A DNA stretch of 64,000 nucleotides from Alphaproteobacteria bacterium. GTDB lineage: Bacteria > Pseudomonadota > Alphaproteobacteria > Rs-D84. Position 1 is the first letter of the stretch. Each line of letters opens with the position of its first letter. The translations under genes were made by a program, and so were the position numbers. The stretch lies in the NCBI GenBank assembly GCA_017962125.1, contig JAGCVZ010000010.1, positions 1 through 64,000 of the forward strand. Reading direction: 5' to 3'. A model generated the notes under the pieces. The model was given only the letters and a program-made list of their open reading frames with translations. It did not search any database and was not told the origin of the DNA. Below are positions 1-7,552 of this stretch, piece by piece.

Positions 1-1
1 A

Positions 2-229
2 ATCGCCGGTGTTGCAACACTTGGGGCGACGGGTGTTGGTGTGGTTGGAAACATCGCATTGCATAACGAAATTAAAAAAATCGAACAATCCAAAAATGGT
101 GGTGGGTATAGCGGCGGTGGGCGTGGCACCGTAAATGTTGATACACAAACCCAAGAACAGCGCGACGAATCGTCGTGTAGAGAGTTTGAAAAACTTGGAA
201 TCGAGTTGCCAGAAGAATGCAAAAAATAA
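2..229 (+). CDS. C-terminal part of a glycine-zipper protein (cut by window edge)
   Basis: The frame is open from the first bases and ends at the TAA at 227-229, so only the last 75 residues are visible. The visible part begins with a Gly/Ala/Val stretch (GVATLGATGVGVVGNI) that can form a glycine-zipper membrane hairpin. A Gly-rich linker follows, and the tail carries two cysteines (SSCREFEKLG, PEECKK). The same layout of zipper then Cys-bearing tail is seen in the secreted protein at 25943-26785, so this is probably another secreted envelope protein of that kind. No function is recognised. It lies 23 nt before the next gene and may be co-transcribed with it. Confidence 0.6.
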   Translation: MAGVATLGATGVGVVGNIALHNEIKKIEQSKNGGGYSGGGRGTVNVDTQTQEQRDESSCREFEKLGIELPEECKK

Positions 230-252
230 ACAACAAACAAAAGGAGCAAAAA

Positions 253-921
253 ATGAAAAAAACTTTGTTGTCTATGACCGCTGCGTTGGCGGTAATTGGT
301 GCCGCGAATGCGGGAATAAAAGAAACGTGTTTGGAACACCCTGATAAATTGGTATGGGTTGAAAAAACGCAACGGTGTATTCCGATAAATCCGTGCGAAT
401 CGGATGATGTTGAAATAAAGCGTGTATATTGTGATGATATCACATTTGCAGATACCAGTCTTAGTTATGGTTCGGCTATTCAGGTCCTAGAAATTCCGAC
501 TCTTTATGAGATGTGTTTAGGAACTTATAGCGGCGGTAGCGCAACTATAAATGTAAAATATCCTTGGGCTTCAAAACCTAATTACTTGGCAAAACAAGAT
601 GTTGCAGAAGGTACTTATAAAGTATATAAGTTTGCAGATGCATGGCTTGATAGATCGTCTGCGTTTGAATTTTTGAACGCAATTTGTAATGGAATTAGTG
701 GCGCAGGTGGCGCAGGTGGCACATGGGGAACGACATATTATAACAAAGATGGGTTTGCATCAATTACTTGTTCATCGGATTGCCAAGGGGTTTATAAATT
801 GCTCAAAGATACTACTGATTTTATGTTTGATTTTGATATAAATTATGAGAATAACAGTATTACGATTTCTTTCAAATCAGAGCAAGCATGTTATTCATAT
901 GATGATTGTATAAAAAAATAA
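253..921 (+). CDS. Secreted hypothetical protein, Cys-containing
   Basis: The product is 222 aa with a clear Sec signal peptide (MKKTLLSMTAALAVIGAANA|G). The start is set by AGGAG at 242-246, six bases before the ATG; an in-frame upstream ATG at 217 has no ribosome site and would bury the signal peptide. The mature protein has several cysteines (ETCLEH, RCIPINPC, ITCSSDC, ACYSYDDC), which suggests disulfides and a periplasmic or outer-membrane location. There is also a Gly/Ala-rich stretch near residues 150-160. No family is recognised. It ends just before a strong terminator, so it closes the transcription unit entering from the left edge. Confidence 0.75.
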   Translation: MKKTLLSMTAALAVIGAANAGIKETCLEHPDKLVWVEKTQRCIPINPCESDDVEIKRVYCDDITFADTSLSYGSAIQVLEIPTLYEMCLGTYSGGSATINVKYPWASKPNYLAKQDVAEGTYKVYKFADAWLDRSSAFEFLNAICNGISGAGGAGGTWGTTYYNKDGFASITCSSDCQGVYKLLKDTTDFMFDFDINYENNSITISFKSEQACYSYDDCIKK

Positions 922-943
922 TTTAATGTGCATTTGTTTTCCC

Positions 944-967
944 CCCCACCCAATCGGGTGGGGATTT
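944..967 (+). terminator. Intrinsic terminator
   Basis: An 8-bp stem, CCCCACCC (944-951) with GGGTGGGG (956-963), and a 4-nt loop are followed by a short T-rich tract. It separates the secreted protein gene from the LysM gene. Confidence 0.75.
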
Positions 968-971
968 TAGT

Positions 972-999
972 TTGGGAATATTGTTTTTTGTGATATAAT
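972..999 (+). promoter_or_regulatory. Promoter of the LysM/LytM gene, likely leaderless
   Basis: An extended -10, TGA-TATAAT, lies at 991-999 with a possible -35 TTGGGA at 972-977 (16-bp spacer). The ATG at 1006 is only 6 nt after the -10 and has no Shine-Dalgarno, so transcription should start at or next to the start codon. Confidence 0.55.
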
Positions 1000-1005
1000 T
1001 CGGGT

Positions 1006-2601
1006 ATGTGGAATTTTATTCGGGCTTTTGTGGTCTGTGCTTTTGGCGCGTTGGTTGCGTCGTGTGATTTGCAACCTAAAATTGTTGCATTGCCTGATAC
1101 GGTTGGGGAATTTATTTCATCGCGATATCCGACATTACTTGCCGACCCAAAGACCGAGCCGGAAATTTATAACTCTGCGGTTTCGGATTATGGCGTGTAT
1201 GCGTCGCCCGATTTGTATGGAACGGGGGCGGTTGATGAATATATAAACTATTCCGCGGTTGATGATTATGTCTTGCCGGAACAAGTTGAAGAAACAGAAA
1301 ATGCACCGCAAGAGCCGGAATCAATCGCCGAACCGGAAACGTCTGCGTCGGTCGAAAAAGTTAAGGTTGAAACTGAAGAGGTTGCGCCGGTTGAAACCGA
1401 ATCGGATGTCTTGGAGATTCCAGATTACGAACCGGACACGCTTAGCGTTCCCGCACGTGCGGCGGCGGGTACAGTTGTGGTGCGGCACGGCGATACGCTG
1501 TATGCGATTGCGCGTGAACACAATATGACGGTTGATGAAATTGCAAAGATAAATAAACTTTCTGCGCCGTATACAATTCGTGTTGGTCAAGTTCTGAAAA
1601 TTGAAAAGCCAAAACTTGTTGCAGAACAGAAAATCGAACCAAACATTGAAACTAAACCCGAACCTGTTGTGAAAGAAAAAACGAAAGAAACACCAAAGGA
1701 AACAGTAAAAGAAGCGCCGAAAGAAAAGCCTGAGGTGCGCGTGCCGGTGAAAACTATAAAAATAGAAAAGGGCGATACTTTGTATTCTATTTCGCGCGCG
1801 TACGCAGTTCCGGTCAATGATTTGGCAGTGATGAATAACCTTTCTGCACCGTTTGCGTTGCGTGTTGGCGACAGTTTGAAAGTTCCAGATTTAGTGGAAC
1901 GCGTGTCGGCAAAGAAAGACATTACGCAGAAAGCAGAACCAGTAAAGGCGCAATCAAAAATAGAAGCAAAACCCGAACAGCAGGCGAAGCCAAAGGCGAA
2001 AACCGAAACTAAGTCGCAACAAAAGCCACAAGTAAAAACCGAATCGAAAACTGGGGAGAAGTCCACACAAAAATCGGCAAAAAAAACGAATCAGAAAAAG
2101 GTAACGGAAACGAAAAAGACTGTTGATAAAAAAGTGCCAGAGAAAAAAGTTGAGATGAGAAAAACGGAAACTAAAAAAATTGCGCCTGTAAAAACAGAAA
2201 CACCGAAAATTGTGGCGCGTTCATCAAGTAAGTTTTCTTGGCCGGTGCGTGGAAAAATTTTGTCGGCGTTTGGTGCAAAAACTGGTGGGTTATATAATGA
2301 TGGAATTAATATATCGGCGGCGTTTGATTCTATGGTTGTCGCAGCGGAAAATGGTGTCGTTGCGTATGCGGGTAATGAAGTGCGCGGTATGGGCAACCTT
2401 GTTATCATTCAGCATAGTGATGGGTGGATGACGGTATATGCACATTTGAATTCTATGTCTGTGCGTCGCGGTGCGCGCGTTAGTGTCGGCAACAAAATTG
2501 GCACGGTGGGTCAGACTGGAAAAGTGACATCGCCGCAGTTACACTTTGAAATACGTAAGGGAACCAAGGCGTATAATCCAATCAACTATTTAAAAAAGTA
2601 A
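1006..2601 (+). CDS. NlpD/DipM-like lipoprotein: two LysM domains and a degenerate LytM (M23) domain
   Basis: 531 aa. A signal peptide with lipobox VASC (Cys20) predicts an outer-membrane lipoprotein. LysM domains lie near residues 155-198 and 248-292 and would bind peptidoglycan; both carry the GDTLY motif. A long Lys/Glu/Thr-rich linker leads to a LytM/M23 fold (about 408-528: FSWPVRGKILSAFG, YAHL, QLHFEIR). The first zinc ligands of active M23 enzymes (HxxxD) are replaced (YNDGINIS), as in E. coli NlpD, while the later His residues remain. The likely role is therefore to activate cell-wall amidases at division rather than to cut peptidoglycan. The start has no ribosome site and appears leaderless. 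Confidence 0.85.
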   Translation: MWNFIRAFVVCAFGALVASCDLQPKIVALPDTVGEFISSRYPTLLADPKTEPEIYNSAVSDYGVYASPDLYGTGAVDEYINYSAVDDYVLPEQVEETENAPQEPESIAEPETSASVEKVKVETEEVAPVETESDVLEIPDYEPDTLSVPARAAAGTVVVRHGDTLYAIAREHNMTVDEIAKINKLSAPYTIRVGQVLKIEKPKLVAEQKIEPNIETKPEPVVKEKTKETPKETVKEAPKEKPEVRVPVKTIKIEKGDTLYSISRAYAVPVNDLAVMNNLSAPFALRVGDSLKVPDLVERVSAKKDITQKAEPVKAQSKIEAKPEQQAKPKAKTETKSQQKPQVKTESKTGEKSTQKSAKKTNQKKVTETKKTVDKKVPEKKVEMRKTETKKIAPVKTETPKIVARSSSKFSWPVRGKILSAFGAKTGGLYNDGINISAAFDSMVVAAENGVVAYAGNEVRGMGNLVIIQHSDGWMTVYAHLNSMSVRRGARVSVGNKIGTVGQTGKVTSPQLHFEIRKGTKAYNPINYLKK

Positions 2602-2613
2602 AGGAGAAAAATT

Positions 2614-3228
2614 ATGTCGTACACCGAAATGGAGTTACAAAACTCTAAAAAAGCATATGATAGTGCAAACAAATTATCGAAATTGTTAAATGGGAAATTA
2701 AAAGACCTGGGGACGGTTATAGAAATGCCTGCCTGGATTGTTGGTGGAATGATTGCGTTATTTTATATTGGGGTGTCGATTTATGGAACAGCTGGTAATT
2801 CAGCGGTGGCTTTGACTAATTTATATGAAGTTTTACCGAGTATTGCTATGGTGCTTGCACCCGCTATAGGAATTCGTTGTGTGCGTGCTGGGACTCGCGC
2901 AATTATAAATGGTGCAATTTCGCGTAAAATGAAGCGTGCTAGCCTTTATGAAAAGCATAAGGTCGAAAGGATGAATATGCTTTCTCGCGCACGGATTATT
3001 ATTCGGAACATAGATAATGTGATTGCAAAGTCTAATGATGAAGAGGCGTTGAAAGTGGCGGTGATTAAATTGCAAGAAGCTGTTAATGAGGTTGAAAAAG
3101 AAGTTACCCCTGAATCAGAGCAAGAAATAGAACAAATTGTTGAATATCATGTGCAAGATGTGGCCAAAAAGTTGCCGGATGAAGAAAGAAAAAGGCTTGG
3201 ACAAATTTTCAAAGGTATAGAACGTTAA
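2614..3228 (+). CDS. Hypothetical two-span membrane protein
   Basis: 204 aa, starting at an ATG preceded by AAGGAG (2601-2606), 12 nt after the LysM lipoprotein gene and so probably in its operon. Two hydrophobic segments are visible: near residues 34-58 (IVGGMIALFYIGVSIYG) and near 70-95 (LPSIAMVLAPAIGIRCV). The C-terminal half is charged and helical, with many Glu and Lys, and could form a coiled coil (residues 110-204). No family is recognised. The context suggests an inner-membrane protein of envelope or cell-wall function, but that is an inference from position only. Confidence 0.65.
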   Translation: MSYTEMELQNSKKAYDSANKLSKLLNGKLKDLGTVIEMPAWIVGGMIALFYIGVSIYGTAGNSAVALTNLYEVLPSIAMVLAPAIGIRCVRAGTRAIINGAISRKMKRASLYEKHKVERMNMLSRARIIIRNIDNVIAKSNDEEALKVAVIKLQEAVNEVEKEVTPESEQEIEQIVEYHVQDVAKKLPDEERKRLGQIFKGIER

Positions 3229-3234
3229 AGATAT

Positions 3235-3260
3235 AAACCGCCTGCACAGGCGGTTTATGT
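3235..3260. terminator. Intrinsic terminator between convergent genes
   Basis: A 10-bp perfect stem, AAACCGCCTG (3235-3244) with CAGGCGGTTT (3247-3256), has A/T runs on both sides and can serve both strands. Confidence 0.75.
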
Positions 3261-3281
3261 TTTAAGTCTGGTTATTTATTG

Positions 3282-3845
3282 TTATTTGTTCGGTTCGATA
3301 CGTCCCCAAGACGCTTTGTATCCGCCATCACGCGTCAAGACGATTTTCGCGTTCTTGAGTTCTGGACAATCAATTCCTTGGATTTTGTATGTTTTGGTTA
3401 AACGTCCTGGTTCATCAACAGACAATGTCGGCAAGTTCAAATTCATGCATTTTGATGCACAGCAACTGTAATCTCCACAATCACCACATGGATAGATTTT
3501 CATTGTGTAATCTTTACCAGGACGCAGGTCGGTTACGTCTACTGTCATTTTGACACAGTCGTCATCTTGTCTGAATTTTATATATCCCATCGGTGATGTT
3601 GTTCCGCGACCGTTTCGTGTGTGCATTTGTGCTTTCATCCCCATCGGCTTTGTGATAGGTTGCATTTCTACGACTTCAACTGCTTCTGCTTCGTAAACCA
3701 TTATTGGTTGTGGTGTGCCATGTTGTTTGTGATGACTTTTCTTCATATGTTGGTGTGTCCCACATGTGGTTGAACATGCAGACAACAGTGTTGCTGATGC
3801 AATCGCCATTGTGACAGTTGATACTTTTTTAAATATATTTGTCAT
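3282..3845 (-). CDS. Cys-rich lipoprotein, possibly a Cu/Zn-SOD-like fold without metal ligands
   Basis: 187 aa. The signal peptide ends in a lipobox (LLSAC), so the protein is a predicted lipoprotein. SD AAAGGGAG lies before the ATG, and a TATAAT (complement at 3878-3883) is upstream. The region from about residue 80 (GYIKF, MTVDVTDLRPGKDYTMKIY, CGDCGDYSCCASKC) has the order of strands and the L-x-PG-x-x-Y turn of superoxide-dismutase-like or CHRD folds. The HxH copper ligands are absent and cysteines are abundant instead. Function is unknown. The fold suggestion is weak and rests on a local resemblance only. Confidence 0.6.
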   Translation of the reverse strand: MTNIFKKVSTVTMAIASATLLSACSTTCGTHQHMKKSHHKQHGTPQPIMVYEAEAVEVVEMQPITKPMGMKAQMHTRNGRGTTSPMGYIKFRQDDDCVKMTVDVTDLRPGKDYTMKIYPCGDCGDYSCCASKCMNLNLPTLSVDEPGRLTKTYKIQGIDCPELKNAKIVLTRDGGYKASWGRIEPNK

Positions 3846-3925
3846 TTTGGTTTCTCCCTTTGGTTGTTACGTGATGAATTATATTTTATTTTGTTTGTTT
3901 TTTCGTCAGGTATGATTACCTAGTA

Positions 3926-3948
3926 TAAAAATCCCCCATGATGGGGGA
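3926..3948 (-). terminator. Intrinsic terminator of the outer-membrane barrel gene
   Basis: On the minus strand CCCCCAT/ATGGGGG (3933-3947) is followed by a T-run. It sits just past the stop of the barrel gene. Confidence 0.75.
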
Positions 3949-3975
3949 AACAAAGATATTATTATGAACAAAGCA

Positions 3976-4578
3976 TTAGAACATATAGCGCATGCCGATG
4001 TCTCCAGCGAAATTATGAAGGCCTGAATTGACATCTGCGTATGTATAGCGGAAAGCAAGGTCAACCGCAAATATGCGCCAATCAAATGTTACGCCGAGTG
4101 TACCCATTGCGGAAAATTTTGTTGGTTTGTTGGTATTGCTGCCAATGCCTGCAACTTCACGCGTTTGGTCAACGAACGCGACACCGGCACCCATACCGAT
4201 GAATGGACGAATTATTTCATAATCGCCAAAATCCATGTATGCGTTCATTAACAATGTATTCAATTTTGTATCAACATTTAATTGATTCGGTCCGAAAGAA
4301 TTGTTGTCTTTTAGTTTTGTCAGCATTGACCATTCAATTTCGGTTCTTGCTTTGTGGCACCACATAGTCAAACCGAGTGCGGCTCGTGCATGCATTTCTT
4401 GGTCGCTAAGTGATTCTTTATAACCATCAAAACGATAGTTTAGGTTTGAATAACCCGCGCCGACGCGCAATGCAATATATGGGTCGATAGAATCCCAAAA
4501 CGATTCATTGTGATATTGACCCGCCATCGCAGGGCAGGCGACAATTGCAGCTAATACGGGGATTGCGATTTTTTTCAT
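3976..4578 (-). CDS. Outer-membrane beta-barrel protein (Omp25/OmpA-barrel type)
   Basis: 200 aa. The start at 4578 is chosen because AAAAGGAG precedes it and the signal peptide (MKKIAIPVLAAIVACPAMA|G) begins there; a longer frame to 4641 has no ribosome site. The mature protein shows alternating hydrophobic strands typical of an 8-stranded barrel (DPYIALRVGAGYSNLNYRF, ALGLTMWC, AVDLAFRYTYADV). It ends in the aromatic signature of outer-membrane proteins (IGMRYMF). It is a small porin-like or surface barrel; the precise role is unknown. Confidence 0.8.
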   Translation of the reverse strand: MKKIAIPVLAAIVACPAMAGQYHNESFWDSIDPYIALRVGAGYSNLNYRFDGYKESLSDQEMHARAALGLTMWCHKARTEIEWSMLTKLKDNNSFGPNQLNVDTKLNTLLMNAYMDFGDYEIIRPFIGMGAGVAFVDQTREVAGIGSNTNKPTKFSAMGTLGVTFDWRIFAVDLAFRYTYADVNSGLHNFAGDIGMRYMF

Positions 4579-4706
4579 TTTTTCTCCTTTTTGTTTTTTC
4601 TGGGTGTATTCCGCACCCGTTGACATTTTTAATGATAACATGTGTTTTTGATGCTTTACATAGGTATGGATGCCTTTTGCCGTTTTAAGATATATGTTAT
4701 AAAAAC

Positions 4707-4734
4707 TTGCATTTTCGTAAAAAAGATATATAAT
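4707..4734 (+). promoter_or_regulatory. Promoter of tRNA-Lys
   Basis: TTGCAT (4707-4712), a 16-bp spacer and TATAAT (4729-4734). The predicted start near 4741 is 23 nt before the tRNA. Confidence 0.65.
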
Positions 4735-4763
4735 TGGCGGGTCATAAGAGGTTTCTGACCCAT

Positions 4764-4839
4764 GGGTGCATAGCTCAGTTGGTAGAGCAACTGACTCTTA
4801 ATCAGTGGGTCTGGGGTTCGAGTCCCCATGCGCCCACCA
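4764..4839 (+). tRNA. tRNA-Lys (anticodon CTT)
   Basis: A 76-nt cloverleaf. Acceptor GGGTGCA (4764-4770) pairs with TGCGCCC (4829-4835), followed by A and an encoded CCA. The D arm is AGCTCAGTTGGTAGAGC. The anticodon stem ACTGA/TCAGT encloses the loop CTCTTAA, giving CTT (Lys, AAG codons). The T arm contains GGTTCGAGTCC. Confidence 0.97.
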
Positions 4840-4846
4840 TAAATTT

Positions 4847-4872
4847 AAACCGGCCATAGGTCGGTTTTAGTT
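4847..4872 (+). terminator. Terminator after tRNA-Lys
   Basis: A 9-bp stem, AAACCGGCC (4847-4855) with GGTCGGTTT (4859-4867, one G-U), is followed by TTAGTTTT. Confidence 0.6.
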
Positions 4873-4939
4873 TTGGTGTTGGTAAAAAAATTGATAACTA
4901 TGGTGGCGATAAAATGAAGTGTGGTTTGATGCAAATGTA

Positions 4940-5881
4940 TTATAGATATCTGTTTGGGACAGAGTGTTGATTTTTTAGTTGTTGATCGATTACGTCCGTA
5001 GAAAAATTTTTCAAAGACGTATTACATATTCCGTCGTCAGGATATTTTTTTAGTTTGTTTGCTATATCGCACAAGTATGCGATATCTACATCATCTAGGT
5101 TTATTTTAATGTTGGATATCTTATTGTATTCATTAATAACACGACGTGTTAAATTTCGTGATACAAAAGACAATTTATAAAAATCCATGAAACATTTTTG
5201 AATACGCGTATCCCCAAAATCAAATATCCCGACCAGTTCTTTGGTTTGTGGATTAATAGCCATGTTACGTCCATGCATATCAAAGTGACATACGGTATCA
5301 GGGTAATCGATATTTATTTTCATCTTATTGTATTTATTGAATATATTTTGAGGTATATTACGTTTTAGTTCTTCAAAACTGTTTAATCGTATTTGTCCTA
5401 GGAGAAATTTATCATATTCTGTATAATTCGGAATTTGTGGCTTTTTTGCGCATGAGTGTATTGACAATAAAAATTTAGCGATTTTTCTTGCTAGGTTATT
5501 TTTTTGTTTTTCATTGAGTATATTGTATTTATTGGGTAATAAAGTCTCGCCAACTATTGCTTTGTGCCAGAAAAAGGGAAAAGTGTCATCTGGTACATAA
5601 TGTGGTTCAGGAATGTCGAGTCCAGATTTTTTGGATAATTCTTCGGATTGTAAAAAATTTAATATTTTGATTTCTGATAATATATTGTTTAATTTGTATT
5701 CTGTGTTTGGAAATCGTACCGCATATTCTATTCCGTCAATATCTGTACATTTTAATACTAATGCACTGCCACCTTGGCAATACGGTTCAACACTTTCTGG
5801 CTTAAAAGGAATTTTATCTAATTTATAAGCATTGATTAGGATTTGCTTAGCTGTTTCTAGGTCCGGTCTTTGAATCGCCAT
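4940..5881 (-). CDS. Aminoglycoside-phosphotransferase-like kinase (APH/ChoK superfamily)
   Basis: 313 aa, starting at an ATG with AAGGAC upstream. The C-terminal lobe carries the family's catalytic loop HFDMHGRN (about residues 200-207, Asp as catalytic base, Asn as magnesium ligand) and the DFGD metal-binding motif (about 221-224). The N-lobe has a Gly-containing strand (CQGGSALVLKC) followed by an Arg in place of a clear VAIK lysine (YAVRFPN). This family phosphorylates small hydroxylated molecules (aminoglycosides, choline, sugars, fructosamines), and the substrate cannot be told here. It is a single gene, isolated between tRNA-Lys and a divergent surface-protein gene, and there is no sign of a resistance cassette. 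Confidence 0.75.
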   Translation of the reverse strand: MAIQRPDLETAKQILINAYKLDKIPFKPESVEPYCQGGSALVLKCTDIDGIEYAVRFPNTEYKLNNILSEIKILNFLQSEELSKKSGLDIPEPHYVPDDTFPFFWHKAIVGETLLPNKYNILNEKQKNNLARKIAKFLLSIHSCAKKPQIPNYTEYDKFLLGQIRLNSFEELKRNIPQNIFNKYNKMKINIDYPDTVCHFDMHGRNMAINPQTKELVGIFDFGDTRIQKCFMDFYKLSFVSRNLTRRVINEYNKISNIKINLDDVDIAYLCDIANKLKKYPDDGICNTSLKNFSTDVIDQQLKNQHSVPNRYL

Positions 5882-6003
5882 TGATTTGTCCTTCTGTTTC
5901 GGGCAATTGATTATACCATAAATAGTTAAAAAATAAATTCAAAAAATCGTTTAAAGGTTATTTGAAAGTTCTTAATTTTTTTCTTTAAGAAACTTTTCCT
6001 GTG

Positions 6004-6012
6004 TGTTATGAT
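6004..6012 (+). promoter_or_regulatory. Extended -10 directly before the autotransporter-like gene
   Basis: TGT-TATGAT lies at 6004-6012 and is followed by 7 nt and the ATG at 6020. No Shine-Dalgarno is visible, so the mRNA is probably leaderless. Confidence 0.5.
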
Positions 6013-6019
6013 TCCCGAC

Positions 6020-7552
6020 ATGAAAAGGTTTATAACGTATTTTTATGAAGTCTTTGTGTGTTGTTTGATGGTTATTGATGCGTATGCGCTTGTTGTATCC
6101 GATAACTATACCGAAAATAATCCATACGCAGAATCGATAAATATAAATGAGTTGAGTGCAGATACTGACATTATAAATTATGGCGTAATGATTGGGACCA
6201 TAGATATTCAAGACGGGGTTGCGGCAACAATAACAAATTATGGTGTGATAAATAGTGATGTTTATGGTTCTTGTATTGCGGTGCAACAAATTATCACCGA
6301 TAACAGCGCAATAAATCCTATTCCTGGTTTGACTGGACATACTGTGATTGTGCGCAATGGCGCAACAGATATTCATTTGGCGGATGTTATTGCTATTTCA
6401 TCAAATGCCGATGAAATAAAATTAGAAAATTCTGGTGTTATTGTAAGTCCTGGTATTTCAAATCTGCATCCGGTGATAGTTATTGATTCAACAAATGCTT
6501 TGAATTTTATTGTTGAAGGTTTGCCAGATGATTGGGATTCAACTGTGCCATTGTTGACGGGAATTCACTATGGAACTGGGGTGCATGATGTTCAGGTTAC
6601 TGGTACTAATCCGATGTATGTCGCAAATGGTTATATAAGTGGTGGTGGTTTGTATGTTGAACTTGAACGTCAGACAGATTATTCATCTGTGTTTGAAGGT
6701 GAAGTCGGTAATGTTTTGGATATTTTGCAAAATGAAAATCCGGACGATAAATTGCTTGAAGCGTTGGATAATGCAACAACCATGGACGAATTGAATCATT
6801 TGTTGTCGCAATCTGTACGAACCAATCCGATAAACATTATGTCACCATTGCAATCATTTAATACATTTGTACTTGGTGAATATTTACATGATTTATCATT
6901 CGGTATTGTTGCGGAACCTTTTTATATGTATTCTGGTGACTTTTCGGTTTTGGGTGGTGGAATTGGTGTTTCTGGGACTGTCGCTAAAAATCTTGTTGCC
7001 AAGGTTGGTGCGCATTTTGGAAAAATGAATTATTCAAGTGATTTGGACGATTTTAATGGTGTGATATATGGTACGAATTTAGGCGTAATGTATAAAGATT
7101 CTGATTTGTATTTCAAGGCCGTTGGAACATTATCGGTTGTACAATTCAAAAATATAGAAATCTTTGATGATGAAAATATGCGGTCAAATCCAAATGGAAT
7201 TTCTGGGGCCACTTTGTTTGATGGCGGTATGGTGTTTCGGGTATTTGATGAATTAGATATTACTCCATTTGTCGGTATGCGATTTGATTATGCGCATGTT
7301 TCACATTTTACGGATACTGATACTAATTTAAGATTCGGTTTGAATATTGATAAAGAAACGGTTGTGGATGGTAATCGCTATGCGTTTGGTGCACAAATCA
7401 TCGGTCAAACAAATGGTGATATTTATGGTGCAATTTATACCGATATAATGTCAGTTATTGACGGTGTTGGTGGGCGCTTACAGTTTGGTTTTTTACATGA
7501 CGATTGTGGTATGTCTTATCGAATTTCGTTCGATGCAAAGTTTGTGTTTTAA
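6020..7552 (+). CDS. Autotransporter-like surface protein
   Basis: 510 aa. The signal peptide (MKRFITYFYEVFVCCLMVIDAYA) begins at 6020; the in-frame ATG at 6008 overlaps the predicted -10 and is rejected. Residues about 25-220 form a short passenger rich in Asn, Asp, Ile and Val repeats (DIINYGVMIG, TITNYGVINS) consistent with a beta-helix. A linker holds NPDDKLLEALDNATTMDE. The last ~260 residues look like an autotransporter-type 12-strand barrel (VAKVGAHFG, AFGAQIIGQ), ending in SFDAKFVF with terminal Phe. The role is probably a surface-anchored adhesin or autotransporter. The stop overlaps the stop of convergent miaB by 4 nt. Confidence 0.8.
   Translation: MKRFITYFYEVFVCCLMVIDAYALVVSDNYTENNPYAESININELSADTDIINYGVMIGTIDIQDGVAATITNYGVINSDVYGSCIAVQQIITDNSAINPIPGLTGHTVIVRNGATDIHLADVIAISSNADEIKLENSGVIVSPGISNLHPVIVIDSTNALNFIVEGLPDDWDSTVPLLTGIHYGTGVHDVQVTGTNPMYVANGYISGGGLYVELERQTDYSSVFEGEVGNVLDILQNENPDDKLLEALDNATTMDELNHLLSQSVRTNPINIMSPLQSFNTFVLGEYLHDLSFGIVAEPFYMYSGDFSVLGGGIGVSGTVAKNLVAKVGAHFGKMNYSSDLDDFNGVIYGTNLGVMYKDSDLYFKAVGTLSVVQFKNIEIFDDENMRSNPNGISGATLFDGGMVFRVFDELDITPFVGMRFDYAHVSHFTDTDTNLRFGLNIDKETVVDGNRYAFGAQIIGQTNGDIYGAIYTDIMSVIDGVGGRLQFGFLHDDCGMSYRISFDAKFVF

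Noticed and set aside
6008-6019. Upstream ATG of the autotransporter-like gene
   Set aside because: It overlaps the predicted -10 hexamer and would put four residues before the signal peptide; 6020 is the better start.
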